Shown: positions 1 to 11,240, counted from the first letter of the stretch. The stretch: DNA of 64,000 bases from Isoetes taiwanensis (GCA_021234155.1 JAJEKV010000072.1:2664436-2728435); one strand, 5' to 3'. Program-made: numbers and translations. Notes: generated by a model from the letters alone, not told the origin.

Positions 1-863
1 AGCAGTGACGCACATTAAACCCTTGGCATCAGGCAACAATACAGCAGCTATAAAACCTGTCTTCGCATCTTCCTTGCATGCGCTCAATATCCTTTCCGAG
101 GAAGTCTGCTTGAAAATCATCCATTGCTCCAGCATTTGTCAATTGCCCTCAAGCAATATAACTGATTTTATAAATTTTTGCCATCAATTCAAACTTCTCT
201 CACCCAATCACACAGTTGGGGTTAAATAATTTGCCTGAAATGAATATGAATTTGCTTGAATTGGATCATGCTTAGCTATCTCCATGGACATTAAAAAAAA
301 CTATTTTATTCTATTCTTAACAGTTAACTATCTATTGCTCCAGCATTGTCCATAGATTTGTTCGTGCTTGCTCCTTATGGACTGGAAGTATTAGTTTTCT
401 GATCTTGCTTTTAATTGTTGTTAATCTTGCATTTCCATTTAAAACGACATATCCAATCATCTGCATTCCCATTAGCATCTGAGTAGAATGCCAATTCTTA
501 TTGCATCGGCATGAACAGCATTACACCACTATAACATTTTAGAATTTACCTTGAAGTAATCTTTATCATGAACTGCATAAACTGCTTTCAATTCAAAATG
601 TTTACAGGTTGGAGGCCATCTATACTGCAATAACTCATTTTGAAAACCTAATCAGAGCAATTTTATTTGGGCAAAATGATGAATTAAGAATGTGAGCATG
701 CTTTTATTTCTTCAAAATGGAGCTAGAACCCCTATGAATCAACATCCTGTAAAGAATTTAAGAGCGAAAACATTTGAAGGATTTTAATAGATGGATTTAT
801 ATGAGAATGTGGTTTTTGCGAGGAAATGCCAAGAATTGTAGATGTATAGACGAGTTGGGGAAG
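1..863. other. no gene recognised
   Basis: AT-rich sequence with only short, compositionally random open frames on both strands. I see no domain motif, splice pattern or long repeat in it. Confidence 0.5.
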
Positions 864-915
864 AGAAACATTCGCGGCGGCCTTGGCCGCCGCGATAAGT
901 TTCTTGTAACGGATA
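864..915. repeat. GC-rich hairpin repeat, copy 1
   Basis: Bases 873-882 (CGCGGCGGCC) and 885-894 (GGCCGCCGCG) are perfect 10-bp inverted arms with a TT loop, in otherwise AT-rich DNA. The flanks GAAACATT on the left and TTTCTTGTAA on the right recur around a decayed version at 60783-60832 in the same orientation, so this is a dispersed repeat rather than a chance palindrome. It could be the end of a small non-autonomous DNA transposon; I saw no target duplication. Confidence 0.6.
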
Positions 916-2013
916 AACATGATAGAGTCAATTCATTTTTTTTAATGCTACGATGATTTAAGTTTGAAAAGATGCACAATGCTATTGCTGATCTTAACAT
1001 TAAGACGAAAATTTCACAACAAATCCATAAGGCAGTTGACTTCACAAACCAAATAATCTAGCAAAATTCCATAAGGCAATTGACTTCACAATGTCCACCA
1101 ATTCCCCTTAGCTGATAGCTTGTAATTTCCTGACATTTGGAGGATGCGTTGATTTTGCTGGATGACTTCTTGATTTTATATTCGTTGAGTAGGACCAAAA
1201 TTTGCAATCTTAGTCCTATAGTATAAACTCTTGACTTCTTATGCTTGGGTGGAAGATTTTGCAATCTTAGCCCTACAGTATAAACCCTTAGCTGTTTATG
1301 CTCGTACTATTATTACCCTTACCATTTACAATGCTTTACATCAACCAGTGTAATATTGTATGTAGTACATTAACTTGTGGGGTTCAAAAGGATTTAATTT
1401 AGATGTATAAATGACCATACTCAGAATCATCGAACATACCCCTAAAGCCATTGAATTTTTGTTATCTACAACTATATATAAGATGACTAGCAAAAAAACA
1501 TTATATCAGTTTTGAAATGCTTTTTTTTTTTTCCAGCCAAAAGACCCTATCCTCCCTTCGAGGCTGGGGATATTGCAAACTATCGTCCTACTCTTCCCTT
1601 TATTAGCTTCCAATTTTATGTTGGAAATTTTCTTCACTCTGCTTGAATCCCGCTGTATGGAAGAAACAACCATTGTCTTGCTTCTTTTTCTTCTTTAGTT
1701 TGCTTTGGTTATGGCATTGCAGGGATGTTTAGGGTCGATCAGAGCCTTCTGTCACTGCAAGCAATTTATTGAATTTTGATGTTCGTGGGCCAAATCAAGG
1801 CTACAGAATTCATTGTGGATCGGGCATATACAATAATTACTTGACGGGTCGCTCATGTCTCTTCTAGAATCCAAATAGCTGCGATGGCTACACCTTGGGC
1901 TCAATGCACAAAGTTTTCTTTTCCTTTCTGATCATCTTGCGCTAACTAGGTATGCTTGGATTTGCTTGCAACTCCAAAAGAAAGTGTTTCCAGAGCATAA
2001 ATGGTTATGTATA
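916..2013. other. no gene recognised; short internal duplication
   Basis: AT-rich non-coding sequence. Around 1023-1095 the phrase 'ccataaggcagttgacttcaca' recurs with small changes, and near 1195-1285 a phrase containing 'tttgcaatcttagtcctatagtataaac' is repeated. These look like decayed tandem duplications. No coding signal was found. Confidence 0.4.
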
Positions 2014-2110
2014 AGGGAAAATAGCCCTCGAGGGTTTTCCGAGGGGTAATTTGCGAGGTGACGCTGCCGAGCAAATTGCCCCTGGAATACCCGAGGGGGG
2101 TATTTTCCCG
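2014..2110. repeat. fold-back element with ~41-bp inverted arms
   Basis: The left arm (about 2014-2054) and right arm (about 2071-2110) are imperfect reverse complements of one another. GGGAAAATA pairs with TATTTTCCC, CCTCGAGGG with the CCCGAGGGG side, and GGGGTAATTTGC with GCAAATTGCCCC. A 16-base loop separates the arms. The transcript would fold into a long hairpin. Candidates are a small fold-back transposon or a hairpin-RNA precursor; nothing here decides between them. Confidence 0.65.
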
Positions 2111-2301
2111 TGTGTAATCAACGGGAGGCTTAAATTTCCACTAGTATTTTGGCACATGGCATTTATCTTCCCTGTTTTCTCTGTTCTGGCGGAGCTAGGC
2201 TTGAACGATTTTCTCCGGCGGAGCTTCGCGAAGCACAGACAGCCCGTTGAATGAACTTGCCCCAGTGTTTTTTTAGTGCGCCTGTGTCTGTGACCAGTTT
2301 A

Positions 2302-2483
2302 CCCTTTTATTAAAGCCTTTATCTTTTTCTTGCCTTTTGATTTAAAAGGGCTAATAATAGGCTTCATCTAGGATAACTTTAGCTTGGATATTAATTCCAT
2401 GGCTTGGTTTAAAACAACTTGTCTTTCTTTCTTTCTCATTCTCTTGCTCTCATAGCCACACCCCCGAGCACCACCATATCAAT
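2302..2483. repeat. dispersed direct repeat R1, copy 1
   Basis: This stretch (CCCTTTTATTAAAGCC ... GAGCACCACCATATCAAT) recurs at 4545-4729 in the same orientation with scattered substitutions and small indels. Shorter similarity also links the sequence after it (about 2860-3000) with 3890-4225, through 'actagagat', 'gctctagca' and 'aggcttaag' phrases. The 2.3-4.7 kb interval is probably built from two copies of one decayed element. Confidence 0.7.
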
Positions 2484-2997
2484 TCCTTCCCTTCCCGGGA
2501 TTGATTGTTCTCGATCAAGGAATTATATGGCAAATTTAACACAACCAAGTCCATGGTTGCAACTCTGATTGAGTCCACAATCAAAAATATTCAAGTCCAG
2601 CCCTTCAGGCCAAAAATTTACAAGACCAACTACTATGCTGCAGTTATAATAGTTGTCTCACATGATATTAACATAAAGGTCTAAATGAATGAAACACAAG
2701 GTTGTTCTTATAACACAGTTTTAGCTTTAAAAGTGGAAGGAATTGAGAGGGAAACATCTTAGAATCCTGTAAGATAACTTAACTCAAATATTCAAAAGTT
2801 GGCTTTTGGTTTGGAAGGGAAGTATCGGTTTAAGGAAAGTTCAACGTAACCACTGAAGAACACTTCTCCAACAACAAACCAAATCTGAAAATTTTGTAGA
2901 AAAAGATAATTCAATAAAACCACTAGAGATTGCACTCTAGCAACAATCCAAATTTAAAGTTCAGGCTTTAGGAATTGGCTTAAGGGAATATCAGGAA

Positions 2998-3110
2998 ACC
3001 GAGCGCCATCGAGAATCCAGAAGCTGCAGAGACCACTTGCCTGAAGGGGGCAGTGTGTCATGAATAGCCAGCACCCGGTAAGAAGACCGCACAAAGCAAG
3101 AAGACACAAC
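2998..3110 (-). repeat. non-LTR-like repeat R2, copy 1 (inverted relative to 18529-18640)
   Basis: The reverse complement of this stretch matches 18529-18640: TGTGTCTTCTTG ... ACCGGGTGCTGGCTATTCAT ... GGCAAGTGGTCTCTGCAGCTTC. Both copies are open on the matching strand with the related reading 'LLTGCWLFMTHCP' / 'LVTGCWLFMTHCP'. The 18.5-kb copy leads into a poly(A)-tailed unit, so this is most likely a fragment of the same retroposon family. Confidence 0.6.
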
Positions 3111-4544
3111 ATCCGGATGAACCTTCCAAACCTGCATTTGGATACCTGCAGACAAGGCATATGGCTTTTAATATTACAGAATAGAATTAATATCTAGAAG
3201 CTGTCTTCTGAGGCTGCCTAGCGGATCTAATATTCATTGAAGTAGGAAATGCAGTCGGAGATGTCTTGGACATATTATTTATAATATGTCCTTGAAATCC
3301 GCAGTTGAATGCAACAATGTTTCCTTTACATAAGTTGGGCCATGTGCAGAGTAGATCTACCTCTCCGCCTATCTCAATATTTACTTTCCATGGGAGCTTC
3401 CTTTCTATATGCCTGTTGCAACTCATTACAACTCCCTCTGCAAATTTTCAGTAAGCAAAAAACTGCCAATGAGTCGCCAACGAATCGCTCTCTCTAGTAG
3501 CGAATCAATCTCATCACTACTTATAATGGCATATTTCTTTAATCTTAAAATCATTCTTGCATTCTACTGCAATCTAACACATGATCATTAATAATTTCAG
3601 CTGAAAATATCATGGTAGATCAAAAATTAATTGGCTGCATCAGATTGTGCTACAAGTTTCTAAAAGAAAGTCAGAACTTCTAATCTTGCTATTCAGATCT
3701 ACCATTTCAAACTCTACTTAATTAAAAATTATAACAAAGGTGCTAACTTTGTTCACACATGCCTGAGAAACCAAAAATTGTTAATCACTTCATCATAAAT
3801 AGGGATTAGTCCAAGAGAATGACTTCATATTGGTGGATGGATGCATCGGTGCTTTAAAGAAAAAGAAAACTGCTGGGTTAAACCACCTAATTTCTATAAT
3901 TTAAATCTATAAATCTAAATTCCGCAGATCCTAGAGAAACTGGAACTATGCTGTGATACCAATTTGTTACGAACCTGCAAAGTCCAGAGTAATTCTACAA
4001 AATGATTGGCAGAAAATAGAACAAATAAACATAAATCCACCTCTTAAGGGCACATCCAACCGGACTATCCTGAGCACGAGAATCTCCGAGAAAGACTGAA
4101 TTTGGAATAGGAAAGTTTTAAGGGAAAACAATTTAGCCACTAGAGATCCGCTCTAGCAAAATCGCAAATTCAAGGAGGAAAATAGGCTTAAGAACTGGCT
4201 AAGGTAGAATTCGGGTAATCGCAAAAGAACTGAAAGATTGATTCTCCAATCTATCAGTTACCATCACAAAAGCTCATACTTAAGGATTCCACAGATAGAA
4301 AATAAGAATAAGAAACCAGATTTGGGATGAAGCCAGTTGTTGAAGATTTGCTGAACATGAGTTGGATTGCATCCCTTGCCTCAGACATGTCCTTCGTTGG
4401 ATAAATAGCTGCTCGATGTGTCCGCCGTGTTCAAGATAATTGCCTATCTCTTTCTCCTGGTCAAAGTGGCAGATAGATGTTTGCCGACAATGTCTCATGT
4501 CTGCCTCTTCCTCTCCTAACTATCGCCATAATGTTCGTTTGTTG
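3111..4544. other. no gene recognised; decayed repeat DNA
   Basis: AT-rich DNA with only short shadow frames. Parts of 3890-4225 resemble 2820-3000, which supports a repeat origin. No splice-linked coding exons were found. Confidence 0.4.
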
Positions 4545-4729
4545 CCCTTTTATTAAAGCCTTTACCTTTTTCGTGCCTTTTGATTTAAAAAGTGTCTCCC
4601 CTAATAATAGTCTTCATCTAGGATAACTTTAGCTTGGATATTAATTCCATGACTTGGTTTAAAACAACTTGTCTTTCTTTCTCATTCTGTTGCTCTCATA
4701 GCCACATCCCCGAGCACTACCATATCAAT
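4545..4729. repeat. dispersed direct repeat R1, copy 2
   Basis: Second copy of the 2302-2483 repeat. It has a small insertion (near 'aaaagtgtctcccctaataatag') and loses one CTTT unit. Confidence 0.7.
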
Positions 4730-4752
4730 AACACAAACCTACTACAGTCAGA

Positions 4753-5160
4753 GTCAGCCGAGTAAAAATAATAATAGCAAGATACAACTCGGATACCCAT
4801 TTCCAAGACAAGAATGCAGTTTAAAAATGAGTTGCTGCTCTTGAATAGAAAAATCGCCACGTTTTAATTGTGTATTTAAGTAATTGAGCCATCTAAGCCT
4901 GCAACTCTTACCACAATGCCATGTAAGGTTGCAAAATTCTGTGAAGCATCATGGATTGTCACAAAAATATACTATCTATCTACCTACCTATCCATCTATC
5001 TATACCAGCAATAATTAAAAAGTATACAAAGGCTGATCCCACAAAAGGCTGCAAGATTATTACTAGCTTCAATTGACACGAAGTTCCAAAGCTTAATCCT
5101 ATTAGCATCAATATAGCTCTTCAGAACAAGGTTCTTCATCTGGAGACCATAACCCCTTTT
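4753..5160. repeat. dispersed repeat R3, copy 1, with internal (CTAT)n
   Basis: About 400 bp match 32575-32968 in the same orientation, from GTCAGCC(G/A)AGTAAAAATAATAATAGCAA to GAAGACCATAACCCC (GGAGACCATAACCCC here). The internal tetranucleotide tract differs: CTAT/CTAC units here, CTGT/CTGC units in the other copy. This is a decayed interspersed repeat of unknown class. Confidence 0.75.
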
Positions 5161-5639
5161 AACCTTTCACGAATCCAATGTGAGCATGCAAGCACATGAA
5201 CTCCCAGCCGACACTAGCATATGCTTTTGCAAAATCAAGTTTGAGATACACAACAAGATGATTTTGTTGGTGTGCCCAATAGATCCCCTCATATGTAGCA
5301 GCTACATTATTAAGTTTGCATCTCCTCGAAAGAAATTTTGACTGAGTTGTAGAAATGGACTCAGCCAAAACACCGGGTGGATTCATGGTATGGTGTCTCA
5401 ATTTTGCTCATTTTTGCACCACAAAAATAGTCCAAAACATAGTTCAAGATTGTGGTTTGTACACACAAAAATTCAAATCATTTAGCATTTATGATAGTGC
5501 AAAAATAAAATTCCCTCTCTTTGGCATGATATCTTTCTCGAGAATAGGACTTTTTGAATTTGCCACACAAGCCAAATGCCACGGAGACCAAAATAACGTG
5601 GACCGCCAAAAAATAACCAAAAACACCAAAAAGACCTAA

Positions 5640-5935
5640 ATAGAGACCGCCGAAGAATAGCCAGATCTTGTGGATCGTAGCTTGTGGATCATAGCCAAAC
5701 AGATCTTGTGGATCATAGCCACCAAACAGAGATTGGCGGATCATAGCTTGCCAAATCATGGGAAAAGCTTTTGGGAAAAGCTTTGCTATATCAAAGGCTT
5801 CATTTTGTTTCCATTGATTTTTGACCTTGTGAAAAGACCTAAATAGAGATTGCGGAAGCACAGCCAGATCTTGTGGATCATAGCTTGTGGATCATAGCAT
5901 AAAGATTGTCGGATCATAGCTAGAGCTTGTGGCAA
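5640..5935. repeat. minisatellite based on TTGTGGATCATAG
   Basis: The phrase 'cttgtggatcatagc' and variants ('gattggcggatcatagc') recur about seven times between 5665 and 5930. 'gaccttgtg' plus a 'tttgattgatttttgacc' phrase is repeated near 5810 and 5965. The minus-strand open frames here simply read through the repeat and I do not regard them as genes. Confidence 0.6.
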
Positions 5936-6136
5936 GCTTTTTGTTGTATGTAGTGCCAATTTTGATTGATTTTTGACCTTGTGGAGTTGGTTCAATCCTT
6001 GGTCTCTTAAATTTCATGGTTGTAGAAATGGAAAAAAATGTCTTGAATGATAGTGGATTATCATACGAGGGGATTTGTTAAAACATGAGGAAAAGTTTGT
6101 GGATCCATTAGAGATGCTAAGTATTGGGGACCAAAG

Positions 6137-6526
6137 GTGGAGAATAAACAATCCTATAGATTGAGGGCTCTGAAAAAAGAAAAGAAAGAGGCTTTTCTGA
6201 GCATTTATAGGGCAATCTATGAGGAAAGGAGTCATGTTCAAAATGGGCAGGTTAGTCAAGTTATGGCTGTAGCATGGTTTTTGCATGATGTTAAAGGTAA
6301 GGATATAGATTGGTTGAGTTTTTATAAGCATGCTTCAAAAAAGAGGTCTTCAATGCTAGAAGAAGATAATATACCCATCCAAGAAGATAGTGGGACTAGA
6401 AAAGCACTAAAACCTATACAAGATTCAGGCATCACTGAACCACGATTGGCTTCATCATATTCTAAAACCGTGGAGTCTAAGAGACAGAAATATGGTAATA
6501 CAAGTTGTAGTTTTTATTTTGTTTAA
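6137..6526 (+). CDS. unrecognised exon-like ORF, basic
   Basis: A 129-residue open frame rich in Lys, Glu and Ser with low-complexity-free composition (starts MENKQSYRLRALKKEKKEAF). I do not recognise a family. Near its end the reading KRQKYG is followed by GTAATA, a possible splice donor at about 6496, so the last residues may be intronic. It lies upstream of the RING-like exons at 7.3-8.2 kb on the same strand and could be an upstream exon of the same gene or element. No transposase motif is visible. It could also be a chance open frame. Confidence 0.3.
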   Translation: MENKQSYRLRALKKEKKEAFLSIYRAIYEERSHVQNGQVSQVMAVAWFLHDVKGKDIDWLSFYKHASKKRSSMLEEDNIPIQEDSGTRKALKPIQDSGITEPRLASSYSKTVESKRQKYGNTSCSFYFV

Positions 6527-6659
6527 TTTGCATTTTGTCAAATGAGCTTACTAAACACAATGTGGGTGGTTTCAAACAAAGTTGGAGATGCAAAAGGAGA
6601 TTTTACCTTTGGACATTCGATAGTAAGTACTTTTTGATAAACATTGTAGAGTCTTAATA

Positions 6660-7180
6660 ATCATTGGTTTGTTCATAGCCTAACCTTCGGGTTATTGTGG
6701 TCATAGTTTTTGTGATAGTTTTGTCGCCAGTTCTTAAATTGTAGTTCTTTAGTAGAATTGTGGTTTGGAGTTCTTAAATTGAGTTGTGAATTTATATTAT
6801 TTGTAGTATATAATTGTGATTTAGAGTTTGTGAATTTAGATTGTAGTTTATATATTTGGATTTGTTGTTTGTGGTTTATGATTTGTGGTTTGGGGTTAAT
6901 GGATTTGGTTTATGAGTTGGGTGTCTTAGTTTGTGGATTGAGTGAATTTTATATTGTGTTCAGTAGTTTGTGGTTTGTGGTTGCATGTTTTGGTTTGTGG
7001 ATTGGGGAATTTTATATTGTGTTTTGTGGTTTGTGGTTTTGCATTTGTCTTTGGTTTGTGGTTTTGCATTTGTGATGGTTAAATTGTGGTTAAGGATTTA
7101 TACTTTGTGCTTTGTGGATTATATTTTATAGATTGGACCTGAATTATAGTGAGTGGAATATAGATTGTGGATTGAGCCTT
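6660..7180. repeat. TTGTGGTTT-rich minisatellite
   Basis: Degenerate units of 'ttgtggttt', 'tttgtggattg' and 'gtttatgatttgtgg' fill the interval. The complementary phrase 'aaaccacaat' fills 14735-15130, so the same satellite-like tract occurs twice in opposite orientations. Both tracts sit between exon-like blocks. Confidence 0.65.
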
Positions 7181-7339
7181 TAATAAAGTTTCTTTAGATT
7201 GTGGAATATACTTGTATCCCCAGAAACTAATTTCTTGAATTGTTTCATTACAGATTCTTACGGGTGATGACAAAATGGAAGGAGTCCACTGAATTGAAGG
7301 TGAAAGAGGTTGATTGTAGGCTACAAGGTCATATAACAA

Positions 7340-8187
7340 ATGGAAAGAGTTGAAGAAAACCTTCAAATCATTGAGGGAGAAGAAGGAGCATTATATGCAA
7401 GAAATTGTAGACATCAAATGCTTGATGCAAGGAATGACAAAGGAAGCAAATGCGCAGTGTGCAAACAGGTGGTAGATATGAAGGAAGCCGAGGTAGTTAA
7501 AGTTGTGGCATCATTGGTTGTTGTAGAGGAAGATCTTGATGCTATTGAGAAGAGGAGGCAAGGGGACAATGATGAGATTGCAAAAACTTCGGACCGCGGT
7601 CTTGAAAGGCTTATTGAAGGCTGCAATGTCCTTGAGAACGGGATTAAACTAGATCCTTATCTACCCGAAGTCTATAGAAACAAATTTCCTATCAGACTCA
7701 CCCGAACGTGTATGTCCCTATTGTAGAAGATTCTTGGAATATGATGGGAAGCCAACGCCCTTTGTTACTACAGAGTGTAACCATCTTTACCATATTCAAT
7801 GTTTGGCCTCATTATTAAGGTATGAGCAAAAGTAAATTTTGATCTTAACAATAGTTATATTTTGATCATTAAGCTCTTTTAAATTGATGTGTATAATTTC
7901 TTGTTTTCAGTTATAGGGATAAGTGTTGTAGCCAGATTGTAACCAGATCATATCCGCCACTTGGATTCTTTGCATTTGGCGTGAAGAAAGTTGTACACTC
8001 ATATGGTATGTATAAGTGGTTAAGCAATCAACTTCTTTAACATCATTTAATGTTGATGGTTTTGTTGGTTGTCCTTTTAGATGTCCATATGAATCCCACA
8101 TATGCAAGCACAAGTAGAGATAAGGGATATCTATTCTCACAGATAGAAGAGCAAAAGATCCAAGTGGAGAATGCAACACAACTTTGA
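7340..8187 (+). pseudogene. spliced RING-H2-like gene or element-borne gene, decayed
   Basis: Three consecutive blocks join in frame across GT-AG junctions. They end at 7819, run 7911-8005, and run 8081-8187, where a TGA closes the frame. The first block reads coiled-coil/acidic sequence and then CPYC followed after about 17 residues by CNHLYHIQC. This gives C-x2-C ... C-x-H-x2-H-x2-C, the first six metal ligands of a RING-H2 finger; the last CxxC pair is not evident in the next exon. RING-H2 domains are typically E3 ubiquitin ligase modules. A frame change near 7650-7690 separates the upstream part (VDMKEAEVV ... LENGIKLDPY) from the finger, so this copy is probably broken. The downstream blocks (LGFFAFGVKK; SRDKGYLFSQIEEQKIQVE) are unrecognised. 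Confidence 0.45.
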
Positions 8188-8307
8188 AATTGAGAAAGGA
8201 GCACTTTGGACAATCGAGAAAGTGAGAAACAAGGTAATGTAAAAGTTAATAGTTTGTATTAGAATAACTTATGTTATTTTTCATTCTTCTTGTATCTTCC
8301 CTCGCAT

Positions 8308-8395
8308 GCAGGCTTCAAATTGCAATCAAATCTAAATGAAGAGTCAAGTCGCGGCAGGCTTCAAATTGCGGTCAAATCTAAATGAAGAGTCAAGT
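8308..8395. repeat. 42-bp tandem duplication
   Basis: GCAGGCTTCAAATTGC(A/G)(A/G)TC ... GAAGAGTCAAGT occurs at 8308-8349 and again at 8354-8395 with two differences. Further small near-duplicates (ttctagcttc(a/g)acaa) lie at about 8539 and 8624. Confidence 0.7.
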
Positions 8396-9119
8396 GCAAA
8401 GATATGCCGATGCTTCCAAATTTACGTCAAGTGCGTTAGATGTCTCCAAAAGCTACAATGAACCTTCTCTATTTGGACCTCCTAGCCCTTCTAGCTTTAC
8501 CAAGCAGAAGTTTCCACCGTGATCCGAAAACCCACTTTCTAGCTTCAACAAGGAGGATAAGCTCAATAAACCCTCTAGCTCTACCAAGCAAGCTTGAGTC
8601 CATGCGATCTGAAAAACGCTTTCTAGCTTCGACAATGAGGAGAAGTTCAAGTTTGCATTAAAAAAACCACTTTTTGTAGTAGAAGTCAAAGATTTCATAT
8701 CTGGTTGGTTTAAGATACTAATTTTATTATTCCTTTGATAGTTCTAATATTATTCATCTTGAAGCTATAATTTCTTTAGGTATAGATACAAGTAGCAAAT
8801 TGGAAATCTAAAACCTAAAATGTCGAAGAGATATCTACTAGAAAAACAAAGGTATTCTTCCTTCACTTTTGTTCCATTATAGCTTAGTAAATTAGTGTAC
8901 TAATTCTCTAAATATATAGCAATTCTCTTGGCTCAAGAAATACAATTTGATGATGACAATGTAATGTCAAATAGCATTTTACCTCAACCACCATCCACAA
9001 AACAACCAAGTAAGATACACTGCATTGATTGAGTTAAAAGGTTTCATTTTTTTTCCTAGCTTCTTTTTTGTCTCATTCTTCCTCAATATTTGACCGTTGT
9101 ATCTTGTTGTTTTTACTAG
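8396..9119. other. intergenic or intronic stretch
   Basis: AT-rich sequence with no recognised coding block. A pyrimidine-rich tract ending TTTTACTAG at 9111-9119 looks like the acceptor of the following exon. Confidence 0.35.
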
Positions 9120-9865
9120 TACCGACAATTCTGATGGAGAGTTCAAAGAGAAGAAAATGGACCTTATTATACCTGGAAGTGATTGTGCATCATCTCCAGC
9201 CATCAAGAGAATCAGGTTGTCTAAAAAACTATTGATCTTTGATTTCAATGGTGTGCTTGGAAAATTCTACGAGCAAACTAGTAGGAATGTCATACCAAGG
9301 GTGGATCCACCACTAGAACTTTTGTTGCTTTCCAAAACAAAGATGTTGGTATTCAGGAAAGATTTATTCGAGTTTCTTGGCTGGTGTATAAACCAGTTTG
9401 ACATTGCAATATGGGCTGATTTTGATGGTACCATCTTGAACCTGATAACTAAAAAGTTCTTTCCAGAAGATATAAGGAGTGCATTAATATTCCAGTGGGG
9501 TCTAAAGGAACTCACTAGAGCATGCACTAAAGTTAATAAAATCAATATTAACTTCAAGATTCTAGAGAAAGTGTACAATCACAAACCTCTTGCGGGGATC
9601 ATATAAAGTGGTCAATACACTCTTGGTTGATGACCATATGTACAAAGGTTACAAAAATGCCCGACACACTATAGTCACTCCTATCACCTTCAATCCTGAG
9701 CAAGGTGATCGAGACTATTTTACCAAAGTTTTGAAGCCATGGTTGTTGGGCCTTTCTTCTGCTGATAGTGTTGCTACATATGTACAAGATCATCCAATAG
9801 AAAATTGGTTGGATGATATCTCGAAAAAATTTATTGTGGCTATGAAGAAGAAGAACAAGATTTGA
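9120..9865 (+). pseudogene. FCP1/NLI-type HAD phosphatase-like domain, frameshifted
   Basis: The reading KKLLIFDFNGVLGKFYE matches motif I of the plant HAD/FCP1-homology (NLI-interacting factor) family. It continues with RKDLFEFLGWCINQFDIAIW, then KPLAG, and in the next frame NTLLVDDHMYKGYKNARHT (motif III, DD). GLSSADSVATYVQDHPIE is typical of the end of this domain in plant members. The canonical D-x-D of motif I is D-x-N (DFN) here, so classical phosphatase chemistry is doubtful. A single-base frame change near 9590-9606 separates the halves. The first half follows a plausible acceptor (TTTTACTAG). It sits between RING-like exons and a Ulp1 fragment on the same strand, which suggests a captured host domain in a large mobile element or a decayed multi-exon gene. 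Confidence 0.65.
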
Positions 9866-10006
9866 TTATTACTAGAATCTATAAACTATTTTAGATCTAA
9901 TTTGTTACAAAACATTGTGTAAGATATCTGAAATCTACTTTGAAATCTAAATGTGTTAAAATGCATTTGTTTCCTTGGATTGTATTATTTACCTTAATAA
10001 CAGATT

Positions 10007-10120
10007 GAGGAAGAGGAGCAGATCCCTAGTAGAATTGTTCTCGACAACTTTCTACCCATGGTGTATTATACCGAGTCCAACCCAATCACTATAACGAAAT
10101 AATGTGGCGTAGACATTCCG
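10007..10120 (+). pseudogene. possible small exon upstream of the Ulp1 fragment
   Basis: After a pyrimidine/A-rich tract ending AACAG, an open stretch reads IEEEEQIPSRIVLDNFLPMV and continues to a stop near 10102. The acidic start and the position immediately before the Ulp1-like exon suggest that it belongs to the same coding unit. It is not recognisable on its own. Confidence 0.25.
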
Positions 10121-10255
10121 GACAATGAGACACGATGTATTTAATAATACGATCATTGATCTGTTCATGAGGTAAATTGTTGTATACCTAGGATTGTACT
10201 TTTATTGCTAGGACCTCTTTATAGCATGGTGTATTTTGCTTAGAAATGGTGTATT

Positions 10256-10650
10256 TTGCTTAGAAATGAGTGGCTACATTTGGATGAGGAACGAAGAAAA
10301 CAAGTATACATATGTCATGCACTAACATATGGATATATAAAAATGAAAAAAGAACTTGTTATATCCAAATTGTTGCTGGGATTGGATATGGACCATTGTG
10401 CATGTTTGATTATTCCTATGTGCCATAGGAATCATTGGACTGCAGCTGTGATATTGGGTCTTTTAGCCCCTAGCAATTACACTTATCCAGTTATATTGCA
10501 CTTTGATAGCCTTGGTTGTCAAAGGTATGATTGGACACCTATAAGCAGGTAAGTGGTCAATTTGTGAATTCAAATGTAAACTTATTTTGATTATGTAGGA
10601 ATTGACTTTCCTCTCTTATAACAGGCTAATAGAAACTTTGGCCAAGTTTG
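10256..10650 (+). pseudogene. Ulp1/SENP-type (C48) cysteine protease fragment
   Basis: The 98-residue reading contains LIIPMCHRNHWTAAVI and VILHFDSLG. These are the catalytic His (NHW) and Asp (FDSL) segments of the Ulp1 deSUMOylase family. The frame ends at a good donor (ISR|GTAAGT, about 10550). A short following block after AACAG (reading LIETLAKFVEF) fits the next conserved helix. The exon with the catalytic Cys is missing: the sequence runs into a GTTTGTGGAGTTT minisatellite. Ulp1 domains are commonly carried by plant Mutator-like and CACTA transposons, so this is probably transposon cargo. A complementary C-terminal Ulp1 exon occurs on the minus strand at 26.4 kb. Confidence 0.65.
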
Positions 10651-11240
10651 TGGAGTTTAGAGTTTGGAAGTTTGAGTTTATGTAGTAACAAGCCACAAAG
10701 AGAATTAGAGTTTTAGTTTGTGGAGTTTGTGTTTGTGTAGTAACAAGTCACAAAAGAGAGAATTGAGTTTGAGTTTATGTAGTAACAAGCCACAAAGAGA
10801 ATTGGAGTTTTAGTTTGTGGAGTTTAGAGTTTGGAAGTTTGAGTTTATGTAGTAACAACCCACAGAGAGAATTGGAGTTTTAGTTTGTGGAGTTTGTGTT
10901 TGTGTAGTAACAAGTCACAAAAAGAGAGAATTGAGTTTTAGTTTGTGTAGTTTGTGTTTGTGTAGTAACAAGTCACAAAAGAGAGAATTTGAGTTTGAGT
11001 TTGTGGAGTTTGAGTTTGTGGAGTTTGAGTTTATGTAGTAACAAGCCACAAAGAGAAATGGAGTTTTGAGAAATGGAGTTTTGAGTTTGTGGTTTGTTTG
11101 TTTTTCTTTTCAAAAGAGAGAATTTGAGTTTGAGTTTGTGGAGTTTGAGTTTGTGGAGTTTGAGTTTATGTAGTAGTTTTGAGAAATGGAGTTTTGAGTT
11201 TGTGGTTTGTTTGTTTTTCTTTTTGACGTTTTGAGTTGTA
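10640..11240. repeat. minisatellite of GTTTGTGGAGTTT / AGTAACAAGTCACAAA units
   Basis: Composite units ('tagtttgtggagtttgtgtttgtgtagtaacaagtcacaaaagagagaat') of roughly 75-110 bp repeat about six times with internal length changes. The array directly abuts and truncates the Ulp1-like coding block. Confidence 0.75.
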
